Positions 1 to 11,400 of a DNA stretch of 64,000 bases are shown in pieces. Under the pieces are notes generated by a model. It was not told the origin of the DNA. It worked only from the letters and a program-made list of their open reading frames with translations, and ran no database searches. Made by a program: the position numbers and the translations under genes. The stretch spans positions 2,232,001 to 2,296,000 of the forward strand of contig OZ218964.1 of NCBI GenBank assembly GCA_965112735.1, in the 5' to 3' direction. The stretch is from Phaeosaccion multiseriatum (taxonomy: Eukaryota > Ochrophyta, other classes). The first letter of the stretch is position 1. Each line of letters begins with the position of its first letter.

Positions 1-324
1 GTGAAAATGCGCTTGGGAGGGGGCCCAATTAGATGGGGGGGGGGGAGGGGGGCGAATGAGGAGTAGTGCCCCGTTTACGGAGAGCGATTCACTTACTTAG
101 TGAGTGAAGACGCTCACGTCATTCTGTTCTTGCGTGTGTGTGTGTGTTTGTGTGTGTGCATGTGTGTAAAGCCGTCTCCCTCCCTCATCTCACCCCCTCA
201 CCCTCCACTGCCATCTCTCTCCATGCTCATCCTGCTCCTCTTTGCTGCCCCTCTGCCATCCTTCCGCCCACCCATCCACTGCCATCCTTCCGCCCACCCA
301 TCCACTGCCATCCTTCCGCCCCAG
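1..324. other. Left edge, probable helicase intron
   Basis: I see no exon here. The stretch holds a G-run, a GT tract near 133-170, and two tandem copies of a roughly 28 bp unit containing CATCCACTGCCATCC (about 256-312). It ends at a good acceptor (CCCCAG) at 324. It is probably the 3' part of a helicase intron, since the helicase P-loop exon must lie further left. Confidence 0.5.
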
Positions 325-3300
325 ATCCTGAAGGTGCATGGGTCCTCTGTACAAGAGGGCCCCTCTTTGCCCTGCGCGTCTGCCGTGCCCGTGCGTGTGC
401 TCGTGTGCTGCCCCTCCGACGCGGCGGCCGATCTCGTGGTGTCTCGCCTTGCCCCTCATCTCACCCCCTCCGTCATGCTCAGGCTCAACTGGTGGCAGAG
501 GCCGGTCGGCTCTATGCGTAAGTGCACTCCCTCCTTCGTGTGGTGTTGGCAGCGTGTGGTGTTTTTAAATGTCGAGTGTCAGTCAGTGGCTGATGTCAAT
601 CAGAGTCTAATGTCGGTCAGGGCCTTGTGTCTTTAGTCAGATGGCAGCACACGGTGTCAGGCAGGCAGGAGTCAGTCAGTCAGTCCGCTAAGAACACCGT
701 TGGTACTGGCCCCTCTCCCCGTCTTCCCCCCCCCCCCCCCTTGTCAGCCCCTGCCCTGCTGAAGTACAGCGTCATTGACGAGCTTCGCTCTCTCTTCATG
801 CCCCCCTCCAAGGCCCAGATACAAGCCGCCCAGGTAGGGAGTAGGCTGCCATTGGATGGGGGTAGGTAGGGGAGGAGGATGGCAGTGGATGGATGGGTCG
901 GTCGAAGATTGAAGATTGCGGTCGTTGGCACTCCGGGATGGCAGTGGATGGACGAGTGGGTCGGGGAATGACAGCGGATGGCAGTGAAGAGGGAAGAAAG
1001 AAAAGGGACTAGCGGTGACGTAGGCACCCTTCAAGGGAAGCACCGAAGCTCTCGCCCCCTCGCCTGCCTGTGCACCCCCTGTATCACCAACTGCTCGGCC
1101 CTTCGCCTGCCTCTACCCTCCCTCTCTTGCCATGGCCATCACACCCTCCCTCAAATCCTCCGTCCACTGCCATCCACTGCCATCCCTCTCCTCTCCTCAG
1201 GTGGTTGTGAGCACTTGCGGCGGAAGCGGCGTGCTCCTCCCCTGGTGCCCCTCCCCCCCCTCCTCTTCCTCCTCTTCCTCCTCCTCCCCCCCCTGCGACG
1301 CCCTCTTCTCTCACGTGATAGTGGACGAGTCGTCCCAGGCCCTAGAGCCGGAGCTCCTTGTGCCCCTTGCACTCGCGGGACCGAACACGCACATCATGCT
1401 CGCAGGTAGGGGGCGCGAGAGGGGAGGGGGGAGGAGGGAGGAGGGAGGAGAAGGGTGCAGGGTGGGGAAGGGTGAAGCGTGCTCCTTTCGATACACACGA
1501 TACAGGGGGGGGGGGCGTGAGGGGAGTATGCGGGTGCAGCTTCCTTCCTTCCTTCCTTCCTCCCTCCCTCCCTCCCTTCCTTCCTTCCTTCCTTCCTTCC
1601 TTTCCTTCTTCCTTCTTCCCTTCCTTCCTCCCTCTCTTCATTCCTCCCTTCCTTCCTTCCTTCCTTCCTCTCTCTTCGCCTGTAGCTACCGTACTCCATG
1701 AGAGGTGCACACTCCTCCCATGCCCTCCCGAGGCCTCTATGAGCAGCTGATGACCCATATGCCTCTCTAAGCAGCTGGTCGATCACCCCGTAATCCTCTG
1801 ATGCCGCCCCCTCCCATCTGCTGCCATCTGAACTTTCTTCACTTCTCAGGTGACCCGAAGCAGCTCGGAGCCGACGTGCGCTGCCGAGCGGCACACCACA
1901 TGGGCCTTGCAGTGAGCCTGCAGGTGAGACAGACTGTCAGTCAGCCAATCTGTCAGTCAGTCAGTCAGTCAGTCAGTCAGTCAGTCAGTCAGTCAGTGAG
2001 TGAGTGAGTGAGTGAGTGAGTGAGTGAGAGAGTGCGGAAGTGCGCGCGTGAAGGGGTGAGTGTGTGAGTGTGTGCGTCGATGCGAATGTGCATCGCATTG
2101 TCGTTACGCGCTTTCCTCTCTTCTCCTTTTCCTTTCCTTCTCCCTCTCCCCTGACACCTCTTCCCCTCCTCCCCTCCCTGGCTTGCCCTGCCCTGCCCAT
2201 ATGCCTCTACCCGGCCCTCGCACGTTGATTGACTTAAAGGAGCGCCTCATGTCCAATCCCATCTACGGCGTCGCCAGCCTGCTGCCCTGCAAAACCAAGT
2301 GAGTGTCAGGACAATGAGTAGTGAGGACATTGAGCAGTATGCCGTACGGAATGCACAGTGGAATCTTCCTTCCTTCCTTCCTTCCTTCCTTCCTTCCTTC
2401 CTTCCTGCCTGCCTTCCTTCCTTCCTCTCTCGTACCTCCATCCCTCTCTCCCCCGCCCCCTTCCTCCCTCCCTCCCTCCCTCTCTCCCTCCCTCCCTCCC
2501 CCCCTCCCTCTCCCTTCTTCCCTCCCTCCCTCCCTCCCTCCCTTCCTCCCTGGCTCTTCGCCCCGACGCGGTCAGCACAACTTGAAAGTAACAGAGGATG
2601 GCAGTGGATGCCGGTTGTCTCTCCACCCCTACTCCTGACCCTCTCCCTGCCCCCCCCCCCCCCTGTCACTCACCCCACCAGCCTGACTCAGAACTACCGC
2701 TCGCACAAGGCGCTTCTTGAGCTCCCCTCGCGTCTGTTCTACGCCAGCGCCTTGGAGGAGTGCGGAGAGAGGGACGTCATTGACAGCATGCTCAAGTGAG
2801 TGGGCATGAGTGGGTATCGATAGAGTGGGCATGAGTGGGTATCGATAGAGTGGGCATGAGTGGGTATCGAAAGAGTGGGCATGAGTGGGTATCGAAAGAG
2901 TGGGCATGAGTGGGTATCGATAGAGTGGGCATGAGTGGGTATCGATAGAGTGGGCATGAGTGGGTATCGATAGAGTGGGCATGAGTGGGTATAGAGCGGG
3001 CATGAGTGGGTATCGATAGAGTGGGCATGAGTGGGTATCGATAGAGTGGGCATGAGTGGGTATCGATAGAGTGGGCATGAGTGGGTATGGATAGAGTGGG
3101 CATGAGTGGGTATGGATAGAGTGGGCATGAGTGGGTATCGATAGAGTGGGCATGAGTGGGTATCGATAGAGTGGGCATGAGTGGGTATCGATAGAGTGGG
3201 CATGAGTGGGTATCGATAGAGTGGGCATGAGTGGGTATCGATAGAGTGGGCATGAGTGGGTATCGAAAGGGTGGGCATGAGTGGGCATGGGAGGGTCTGC

Positions 3301-5780
3301 TTCTCTCCTCATCCTCTACTCTCCCCCCCCCCTGACTCATACTCGACGGAGATCCTCGTCCTTTCCCCTTCCAAAGAAACAACGTTCTATCCCCTCCCCC
3401 CCTCCCTCGTATGCCTCCAACGCACCCCCACACCCCCCTACTCAGGTGGGAGATGCTCGCCTCCCCTGCCCGCAGAGTCAGGCCTTTCCCCCTGCTGTTC
3501 CACGGCGTGCGGGGGTCTGACCGGCACGAGCTTGACTCCTCCTCCTTCTTCAACCCCATTGAGGCAGCACAAGTCGTGAACATTGTGGAGGACTTGCTTA
3601 GCAGCGACAGGGTCCAAGTCGGCACAGGTCACTGGCAGGGGTGTAGAGAGGGGGGGGTGGGGTGGACATGTAGTAGAGAGAAGGTTAAGTGTCGACAATC
3701 TATGTCGAGGCTCGATATCTCCCGTCGAGGGAGGGAGGGAGTTCGATTGTCAAGAGTGTGAGTCTTTTCCATCTAACGCTCCTTCACCCTATGCGTGTGT
3801 GTGCGTGCGTGCGTGTGTTCGTGCGTGTGTGTGCGTGTGTGACTGTGTGTGTGCGTGTGTGTGTGCGTGTGTATACATACTTCAGGAGACATCGGTGTGA
3901 TCTGCGCCTTCCGGAAGCAGGCGAGTGGTACAACTGAGTACGAGTGTTGAGTCGTCAGGAAGGGCACTGAGGAGGAGCAGCAGGGACAGGGAGAGAGGGA
4001 GAGTGGCAGGACGGGTGATGAGGGGGAGCAGCAGGGACAGGCAGAGAGGGAGAGTGGCAGGACGGGTGCTGAGGAGGAGCAGCAGGGACAGGCAGAGAGG
4101 GAGAGTGGCAGGACGGGTGATGAGGAGGAGCAGCAGGGACAGGCAGAGAGGGAGAGTGGCAGGACGGGTGCTGAGGAGGAGCAGCAGGGACAGGGAGAGA
4201 GGGATAGAATGGGTGCTGAGGAGGAGCAGCAGGGACAGGCAGAGAGGGAGAGTGGCAGGACGGGTGCTGAGGAGGAGCAACAGGGACAGGGAGAGAGGGA
4301 TAGAATGGGTGCTTAGGAGGAGCAGCAGGGACAGGCAGAGAGGGAGAGTGGCAGGACGGGTGCTGAGGAGGAGCAACAGGGACAGGGAGAGAGGGCGGTC
4401 CTTGAGACCGACAAGTAGTGCCTCATCGAGAGGAAGGAAGGAGTTGAACGAGGAGGAGCGAAGGACGTGTACATGTTGATTGAAGGGCTCGCGAAGCTCT
4501 GCGATGGCAGCTGATGGTCCAGCCGCGCTCCCGAAAGTATTGTGATCGGCTCAGGGTGACGTTGGCTGGCCTCTATCCTCATCCTCCTCCCCCCCCCCCC
4601 CTCCCATCCACTGCCATCCCCCCCTCCAGGTGATCAAGCTGCGAAGCGCTCTTCGGCTGAGGAACTTGGGCAGCATCGACGTCGGACAGGTGCGAGGCAT
4701 GACATCACAGTACCGGGTGTCAGCTGTCGGGTGTCGGATGTCTGTTATCTGCCTGTGTGTCTCTCCGTCTCTCTATCCCTCTGATCTTCGTCTCCAATGA
4801 CCCCCTCCTCCTCCCCCCCCCTCCTCTCCATCTCTCTCTTGGTCTCCTTCTCCTTCTCTCCGTCTGTCTGTCTCTCTCTCTCTCCATCTGCCAACCCTCC
4901 CTCCCTCCCTCCCTGTGCAGGTGGAGGACTTCCAAGGCCGAGAGGCGCGCATCATCATCATCTCCACAGTCCTCAGCAGAGACCACCGCCTCGACAAGGT
5001 CCGTAAGCTCTTATCACAAGCCTGTCTGAGAGTTCCCTCTCCCTCTCCCCCCCCCTTTTTTCTATCTCCCTCTCTGTCCCTCTCTCTTCTCCTGCCCCCC
5101 CCCTCTTCTGTCTCTCTCTCCCTGTCCGTCTCTCTCGCTCTCTCTCCGCCTGCTCTCTCCATCTCCCCCTTCCTCTCTCCCTCTCTGTCTTTCTCTCTCG
5201 CTTGCGGTCTCTTCTCTTTCTTGCTCTCTCTCGTTCACATTTCCTCACCACCCACCCGCCCACCAACCCCCACACACAACACGACATTACATCGAAGGGC
5301 TCGAGTTTCCTGGAGGACCCCAAGAAGTTCAACGTGGCCCTGACCCGAGCAAGGGCCCTGTGCATCGTGCTGGGCAGCCCCTCCCTGCTCTCTCGCATGC
5401 CCTACTGGAGGGACGTGCTCGCCTTCACCGTGCGGAACAGGGCCTATCGGGGCTGCGCGGTCGAGGCGCTGGGCCTTAGATGCAGCGTCGGTGTTGGCGC
5501 TGCTGTATCACCAACTGCTGGGGCTGGTGCTGCTGCTACTGCTGCTGGTGATGCGGGCGAGGCGGAGGAGGAGGGGGCCGAAGAGGAGGAGGCGGAGGAG
5601 GAGCAGGAGGAGGAGGAAGGGGACTACTACAGCGAGTATCGTGACGGAGACGACTTGGTGGAGAACCACTTGCTGCTGGAGAGCTCGCTGCTCGGGGGCG
5701 GTCAGATAGACCACATATACCCCACGGAGCTCAGCAGCAGTTTCTTCTCAGACGATCAGGGCTGGCGGGTCATGCTCTAA
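325..5780 (+). CDS. SF1 RNA helicase, MOV10/SDE3 (UPF1-like) type, 5' partial
   Basis: Eleven exons were rebuilt from splice sites: 325-517, 748-833, 1201-1405, 1850-1923, 2240-2298, 2682-2795, 3446-3627, 3886-3920, 4630-4689, 4921-4998 and 5298-5780. All phases agree and give 522 residues plus stop. Visible helicase motifs in order are Ia-like VLVCCPSDAAADL, motif II VDESSQ, motif III GDPKQLG, motif IV QNYRSH, IGVICAFRKQ, motif V VEDFQGRE and motif VI VALTRAR. This order and spacing is typical of MOV10, SDE3 and Armitage, 5'-3' RNA helicases of RNA silencing and mRNP remodelling. The Walker A exon is missing and must lie left of the window. Intron 3921-4629 appears to use a GC donor. The C-terminus adds an Ala-rich and very acidic tail after the conserved YRGC. 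The role in this organism is inferred from the family. Confidence 0.9.
1541..1674. repeat. (CTTC/CCCT)n tract in helicase intron 3
   Basis: A pyrimidine tetranucleotide tract on the sense strand of the helicase gene, between exons 1201-1405 and 1850-1923. A similar tract lies at 2367-2556 in intron 5. Confidence 0.85.
1938..2028. repeat. (CAGT)n then (GAGT)n downstream of a donor
   Basis: The intron after exon 1850-1923 starts with GTGAGA and runs into CAGT and then GAGT tetranucleotide repeats on the sense strand. Confidence 0.8.
2799..3290. repeat. 25-bp minisatellite, about 19 copies, in helicase intron 6
   Basis: Unit GTGGGCATGAGTGGGTATCG plus ATAGA, with variants TATCGAAAG and TATGGATAG. 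The array starts a few bases after the exon 6 donor (AA|GTGAGTGGGCATG). Each unit contains GAGTGGGT, which resembles that donor. Long His-Ser-Pro-Leu frames here come from the repeat. Confidence 0.95.
3957..4393. repeat. Minisatellite of about 51 bp with shorter variants in helicase intron 8
   Basis: Repeated GGAGGAGCAGCAGGGACAGG followed by CAGAGAGGGAGAGTGGCAGG and ACGGGTGCTGA. Shorter units carry GGGATAGAATGGGTGC. It lies inside the intron with the GC donor. The open Arg-rich frame across it is a repeat by-product. Confidence 0.9.
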
Positions 5781-6002
5781 TAAGCTCAGCAGATTGTGGG
5801 CAAATTGGGTGCTTTGCACATTCGGGTGAATACAAGCAATACCATATCCATTGCAAGCCGCGTCGGGCTCGAGCGAAGGCAGGGGCTTCGAGCTCGATCT
5901 GGACAGGTGAGGTGGGCGACGAGCGCAGCAGAGGAGCAAGGCCTCCAAGACCTCCAGAGAGAGAGAGGGAGCGCTCTGCTGGTTTGCGCTTGATTGTTGG
6001 TG

Positions 6003-6043
<41 letters not shown>

Positions 6044-6945
6044 CTTTCTTGCTTGCCTGGTAGAGTCGCTGCGCTTCGTGAGAAGAGAAAGGAGAGCAAA
6101 AGCGAGCGACAAAGAGAGAGACAGAGAGAGAGCAAAGAGAAAGCAGAGAGCGCAAGAGAGAGAGGGTCGTTTGAATCGCTCGACCCGCCCCCAGCACGCT
6201 TGACCTGATCCCCTTTCCTCTGCTCGCTACCCATATGCCCCTCCCCCCATCTACTGCCATCCCGCCTCAGCATCCTTCTCGACGGAGAGAAGGAGGACGC
6301 CTTCTGGGACGGCTTGGCGGTGGAGGGCTTGGCGGTGGAGGCACAGGTTTCCGAGGCTGCACGGATGCACATCTGGAGCACTCACAGCAGTGTCAGCCCT
6401 CAGAGACGAGCAGCGCTGCTGCCCCTCTCATGGCCGCTTCCCACGCAGTTTCTTCTGCTGCATCATCCCCCCGGGAGAGCTCTGCTGCGTCCCCCCGGGG
6501 CCTGCAGCGGCCTCAGCTTTCTCCTCCGCCGCCGGGTATCAGTTTCCCTATCGGGCCCAGGGGGGCACCCGCAGCGGTACCCCCCCCCCCCCCCGGGGGC
6601 GCAGTAGTCAATCGCCATTCGCCTGTCGATAGTCGTGGCTTGGCGGCCCCAGGGGTGGAGGGCGGCGGCGAGGAGTGGGAGAGAACATGCAGTGAATCCT
6701 CACAACCCCTCCCCATCGGAGGCATAACGTAACGGGTATTACCCACGTATACTCTCTGCTACCAGGCGTTACGGGCGTTGCGGGCTTTACCCATCTATAC
6801 TCTCTGCTACCAGGTAGTATAACATATCGGGTATTACCCATCTATGCTCTCTGCTTTCAGGCAGAACATAACGTTGCAGTCAGATAAGCTGCTGAGGGAG
6901 ACTTCTAGGTATAGGGAGAAGGGACGCCAAGTTCTGTGGTAAAGA
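5781..6945. other. No firm gene: repeats and a GC-rich open frame
   Basis: Contains (CTGC)n at 6001-6042, a GA-rich stretch at 6085-6165 and three repeats at 6724-6870. A GC-rich stretch near 6270-6400 can be read in more than one frame. It follows a CCTCAG acceptor-like site at 6269, so an extra exon cannot be excluded, but no family is recognisable. Confidence 0.5.
6724..6870. repeat. Three imperfect 50-57 bp repeats
   Basis: Shared core GGGTATTACCCA followed by TATACTCTCTGCTACCAGG, three copies with small changes, the last one degenerate. No coding content recognised. Confidence 0.75.
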
Positions 6946-7515
6946 GTGAGTGATATTCTTTTATCGCCTGATGAGGGTTTCCGTCCTGATATCACTCCAC
7001 AACTCCTTGACCAACAACAGCTGGCTCCTCCCGCTCCTGCTGTGGATCACCAACGCGCCCCCTCCGAACCACCCGTCGCTCCCGCCCCTGAGCCGCAGCG
7101 TCGTACCTCACAGCGCCTCTTCTTCCCGTCTCTCAAGCCTCACACGCTGCTCCTCGGCAACTTCTCTGTGATCGTCTGGAGGCCTCGGCAGAGGAGGATG
7201 TGGACGACGAACAGGAGGAGCAGCCGGGATGTCCTCCTCATCACCCGTGTACAGCCAAACACGGTTCCCATGCACCCATAAGTCGTACTTTTGCTAGACT
7301 GATACCTCCCGGTCTGAATCCCTCAAACGCTGAACAACACGATTGGGACAAAACCATCGCAGAGGATCAAGCTTGGCCTTGCGGCAAGGACGCTGGCGGT
7401 ACCGGTGCACCCACACCCTCTCTCCATTCTCTTCACCACAACCAAACTCCGGTACCTTTCCCTGGCGCCATCAGTTGTGGATATCTGCCAGCTGAGGCAG
7501 AGTGTGCGCTACCAT
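6946..7515. other. No firm gene, next to retroelement remnant
   Basis: Several short open frames without recognisable domains. Positions 7280-7319 carry one copy of the repeat also seen as an inverted repeat at 14400-14486. Confidence 0.4.
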
Positions 7516-8331
7516 CTACTGAATCTCGCTGACTCTGTCTGTCAAGTCTTCCACAACGTGACTCACGTCCACCCGGCGCGAAGGCAACCTCAACCCCCTG
7601 CCCAGCATGCACTCAAGCGGGAGAAGAGGCTCCTGACCATTCAACAAGGCTAACGGGGCCATGCCCAGGAGCCGCGTCGGGCTCCAGCGAAAGCAGAAGA
7701 GCGCCTGAGGCAAAACCACTTGTCATCACGCTGGTGCTCTGCAGCGAAGGAGGAAAGGAAGCGCACCAAAGTACCATTCGCCCGCTCCGTCAGACCGTTA
7801 CTCTCCGAATAGTATGGGGTTGTGAAGCGTTTGTCGATATTCAGCTGTTGAGTGACGACTCCGAGGAGACGGCTCCGAAACTCCGGCCCGCTGTCCGCGA
7901 GCAAAACACGAGGACAGCCATGACGCGGGAGTATCTCCCTTACCAGAAGCTCCGCAATCACCTCCGCTGTGTGCTGCTTCACTGCAAAGGCCTCCAGCCA
8001 CCGTTTCACTTTCCCTGACCACCATACACTTGTTGCCTTCGCTCCTCCGTGAGCGAGAGGTCCACCACGTCTACCCCCTCATCCCGAATCTCAACATCCC
8101 CTCCGTCGGTGAGGATACCCACAGCCTGGTGCAACCGCTTCCGACGGCAACGATGACATTGAGCTCACTACCTTTGGCAATCGGCCGCCTTCGGAGCTGC
8201 TGGGGCACCACCGTTTGGTCATCAGTCCTCACATGCCGACGCTGCTGAAGGCGAAGAGCTGAGTGAAACAAGGTTCCATCCACCACGTAGTAGCCCGCTC
8301 CTTTCGCCTTCACAAGCTCGATTCGCTCCAC
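7516..8331 (-). pseudogene. Decayed Ty3/gypsy-like retrotransposon pol (integrase region)
   Basis: The minus strand at 7650-8009 encodes an integrase-core-like segment with the conserved blocks LLADSGPEFRS and PYYSESNGLTERANGTL, which hold the second Asp and the Glu of the DDE triad. The reading frame then breaks. The following segment (7516-7719) continues pol-like sequence in another frame (GMAPLALLNGQEPLLP). The upstream part (8071-8331) is also out of frame with the core. No LTRs or reverse transcriptase are visible nearby, so this is a truncated, frameshifted remnant. It abuts the start of the LRR-ROCO gene and may have brought or disturbed promoter sequence. Confidence 0.75.
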
Positions 8332-8467
8332 CTACGTGAGGCCCTGCGGAGCACTCTATCCTTCTCCCACAGCTGCAGAAAGCGCAGCATTCGACTGCAC
8401 CATGCATCGGCCCTCTGAGCTGTCTTTACCTCCTCCACCACGAAATACAAGAAGAGATACTACTCAG

Positions 8468-11400
8468 ATGTCTAGCGTCCTCCAAGAGCAGCGTATTATA
8501 CTCAAAGCCCTCTTTGACGCCACGAGCGGATCCGCTTGGTCTAACAAGGTTGGATGGAACACTTTTTGGGAGTATTGGTTCGGATTGAGCCTGGAAAATG
8601 ACTTTGTGGTGAAGATTGACCTCACAAACAACGGCCTCAGAGGTGAGAGAGGTGTGCTTATGGTTGTTGCGCCCTACGTTCTGAAGAGTATTTAACATAC
8701 AAGTACTCGAAGTCTTTCCAGAGTGTTCGAAGAAAATTGTGAGGGAGCGGCATGACGCGTTCGCGTCCCTTTTACTTGATATTAGTATGACGAAAGAACT
8801 TCCCTCCGCTCCGCAGGGAGCATTCCGCCGCAGCTTGGACAGCTTTCGAACCTTCGAAAGCTTTGGCTCCCAGAGAACGATCTAGAAGGTAATTCCCTTC
8901 CCCTTTCCCCTTTCCCTTCATATCAGTATGACCAGAGAACTCACTCCGCTTCGCAGGGAACATTCCACCAGAGCTTGGGCGTCTGCACAACCTGGCCGTG
9001 CTGAACCTGGAGTCCAACAACCTCAGCGGTGAGTGGTACGCACACCCGTTCGCATCCCTTTCACTTGATAGTCGTATGAAAAAGACCTTCCCTGCGCTCC
9101 GCAGGGAGCATTCCAAGGGAGCTTGGAAGTCTGGAGAAGCTTGAGGATTTGGACCTTTCCAACAACGAGCTCACTGGTGAGTGGTACGCGTACCCCTTCG
9201 CGTCCCTTTCACTTGATATGAGTATGATCAAAGAACTTCCCCCCGCTCTGCAGGGATCATTCCACCCGAGCTTGGAAGTCTTCAGAACCTTGAGAGACTA
9301 CGCCTCGGCCGTAATAAACTCACTGGTGAGTGGTACGCGAACCCGTTCGCGTCCCTTTGACACGTTTGTGTCTAACCCAACATCTCCCCTCCTCCCTTAG
9401 GGCCCTTTCCCGCTGCCCTCATCGGGCGATTGCAAATCAGGTTCGCGGATTACAGTTTCCGTGGTAACAGCCTCAGTCTCCCAGAAGACATCAACACCCA
9501 GACCGATCTGACCAAGCTCAATTTGTCGTTTCACACCCTTGTAGGTAGGTGGTACGCACACCCGTTCGCGTCCCTTTCACTTGATATTAGTGTGGCTGAA
9601 GAACTTTCCCCACATCTCAGGAAACATTCCGCCGCAACTTGGAGAGCTTTCGAACCTTCGAGAACTTCAGCTCAACAAGAACAGTCTAGAAGGTAGTGGG
9701 TACGCACACCCGTTCGCGTCCCTTTCACTTGATGTTAGTGTGACCAAAGAACTTTCCTCCCATCCGCAGGGAACATTCCACCCGAGCTTGGAGGGCTTCA
9801 GAACCTTGAGAATCTACACCTCCACAGCAACAAGCTCACTGGTAAGTGGTACGCACACCCGTTCGCATCCCCTTGACCTGATATTAGTATGGCTGAAGAA
9901 CTATCCCACATCTCAGGGAACATTCCGCCGCAACTTGGACAGCTTTCGAACCTTCGAGAACTTCACCTCTTCTACAACAAGCTCACTGGTAAGTGGTACG
10001 CACACCCGTTCGCGTCCCTTTCACTTGATGTTAGTGTGACCAAAGAACTTTCCCCACATCTCAGGGAACATTCCGCCGCAACTTGGAGAGCTTTCGAACC
10101 TTCGAGAACTTCACCTCTCCAACAACAAGCTCACTGGTAAGTGGTATATATATATATATATATATATCCCCTTGACCTGATATTAGTTATGGCTGAAGAA
10201 CTTTCCCCACATCTCAGGGAGCATTCCGCCGCAATTTGGAGACCTTTCGCACCTTCGAGAACTTTGGCTCAGCGGGAACAATCTAGAAGGTAGGTGGTAC
10301 GTGTGCCCGTTCGCGTGTACCCGTTCGCGTCGCTTTAATCTGATATTAGTGTGATAAAAGAGCTTTGTCTTGCTTCGCAGGGCCCATTCCCAATGAGTTG
10401 GGGCAGCTGACCAACTTGATGCAGCTGGACCTCTCCAACAACGACCTCAGTGGTAAGTGCCCGTTTAGGTGCTTTCAAATTGCTGACAAGCGTGTGTGAG
10501 TAAAGATGCTGCATCGCTCTGGACCTCCCCCAACAAGTTTCAAGGCCAGCTCCGTGGCACAAAGTGACGCGTCTGTTGACAAGCTACTTCCGCTCGTTCT
10601 TTTTTGATCTAAGCATCGTCCTCGCTCCTCTCTTCCTACCATGTTATAGGCTTTCCCGCCGAAGTGGCTGAGGGACTGTCTGAGCCCGAAGTCTCTTTGG
10701 CTGGGTACCCCTGGGTGCATCCTCCTGCGGCTTATGTTTGCTTGGGCCTTGGAGCGATACGGGCCTACTTCCGGGATATTGCAGCTGGGAGCTCCCGCTC
10801 GCCTTTCTTGAAATTGGTTCTGCTTGGCCAACCGCTCGCTGGAAAGACCCTGACGGTGAAGCGCCTAATAGGGGAGACAGTCGAGGAGCTGTCCCAAGAA
10901 GGAGACCATCATTGCCCGCGAACGGTGGGAATCAACATGATACCATCTTGGACGCCAGATTGCGGATATCCCTTGGACGTGACAATCTTGGACTTTGCGG
11001 GACAGGAGGACTACTTTCCTTTCCACCAGCTGTTCCTGACGTCACAGGCGTTGTACTTGCTTGTGGTAAACTTGCACGCGTTCAGTCAAGATTCGCCCGG
11101 CTTCAGTGAGTATGACCACATGTATAGGTGGTTAGACGCACTGGATTTCAGAGCACCCGACAGTACCATTATTGTGGTGGGGTCTCATCTTGACCTCTTG
11201 GAGGCAGAAAAGGCAAGGGAAGTCTTGTGTACGGTTGTGGACCGCATTCAAAGTCACCTGGAGAAGTGCGGCCATCGTCCCTCTCCGAGTGAGAACCGCG
11301 ACCCCACTGGCTCTTCTGGAAGTGGCGCACGTTCGTTGCGCGTAGCGGGCAAGTGTGCAGTGAGCACTGTAAGCGGTATCGGCTTCGAGGCCTTGAGACA

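Noticed and set aside
2629-3625. His/Pro/Ser-rich open frames on the minus strand
   Set aside because: They are produced by the 25-bp minisatellite in a helicase intron.
6235-6732. Extra coding exon or gene downstream of the helicase
   Set aside because: Several frames are equally open because of high GC; no splice partner could be shown, and the helicase already ends at a stop at 5780.
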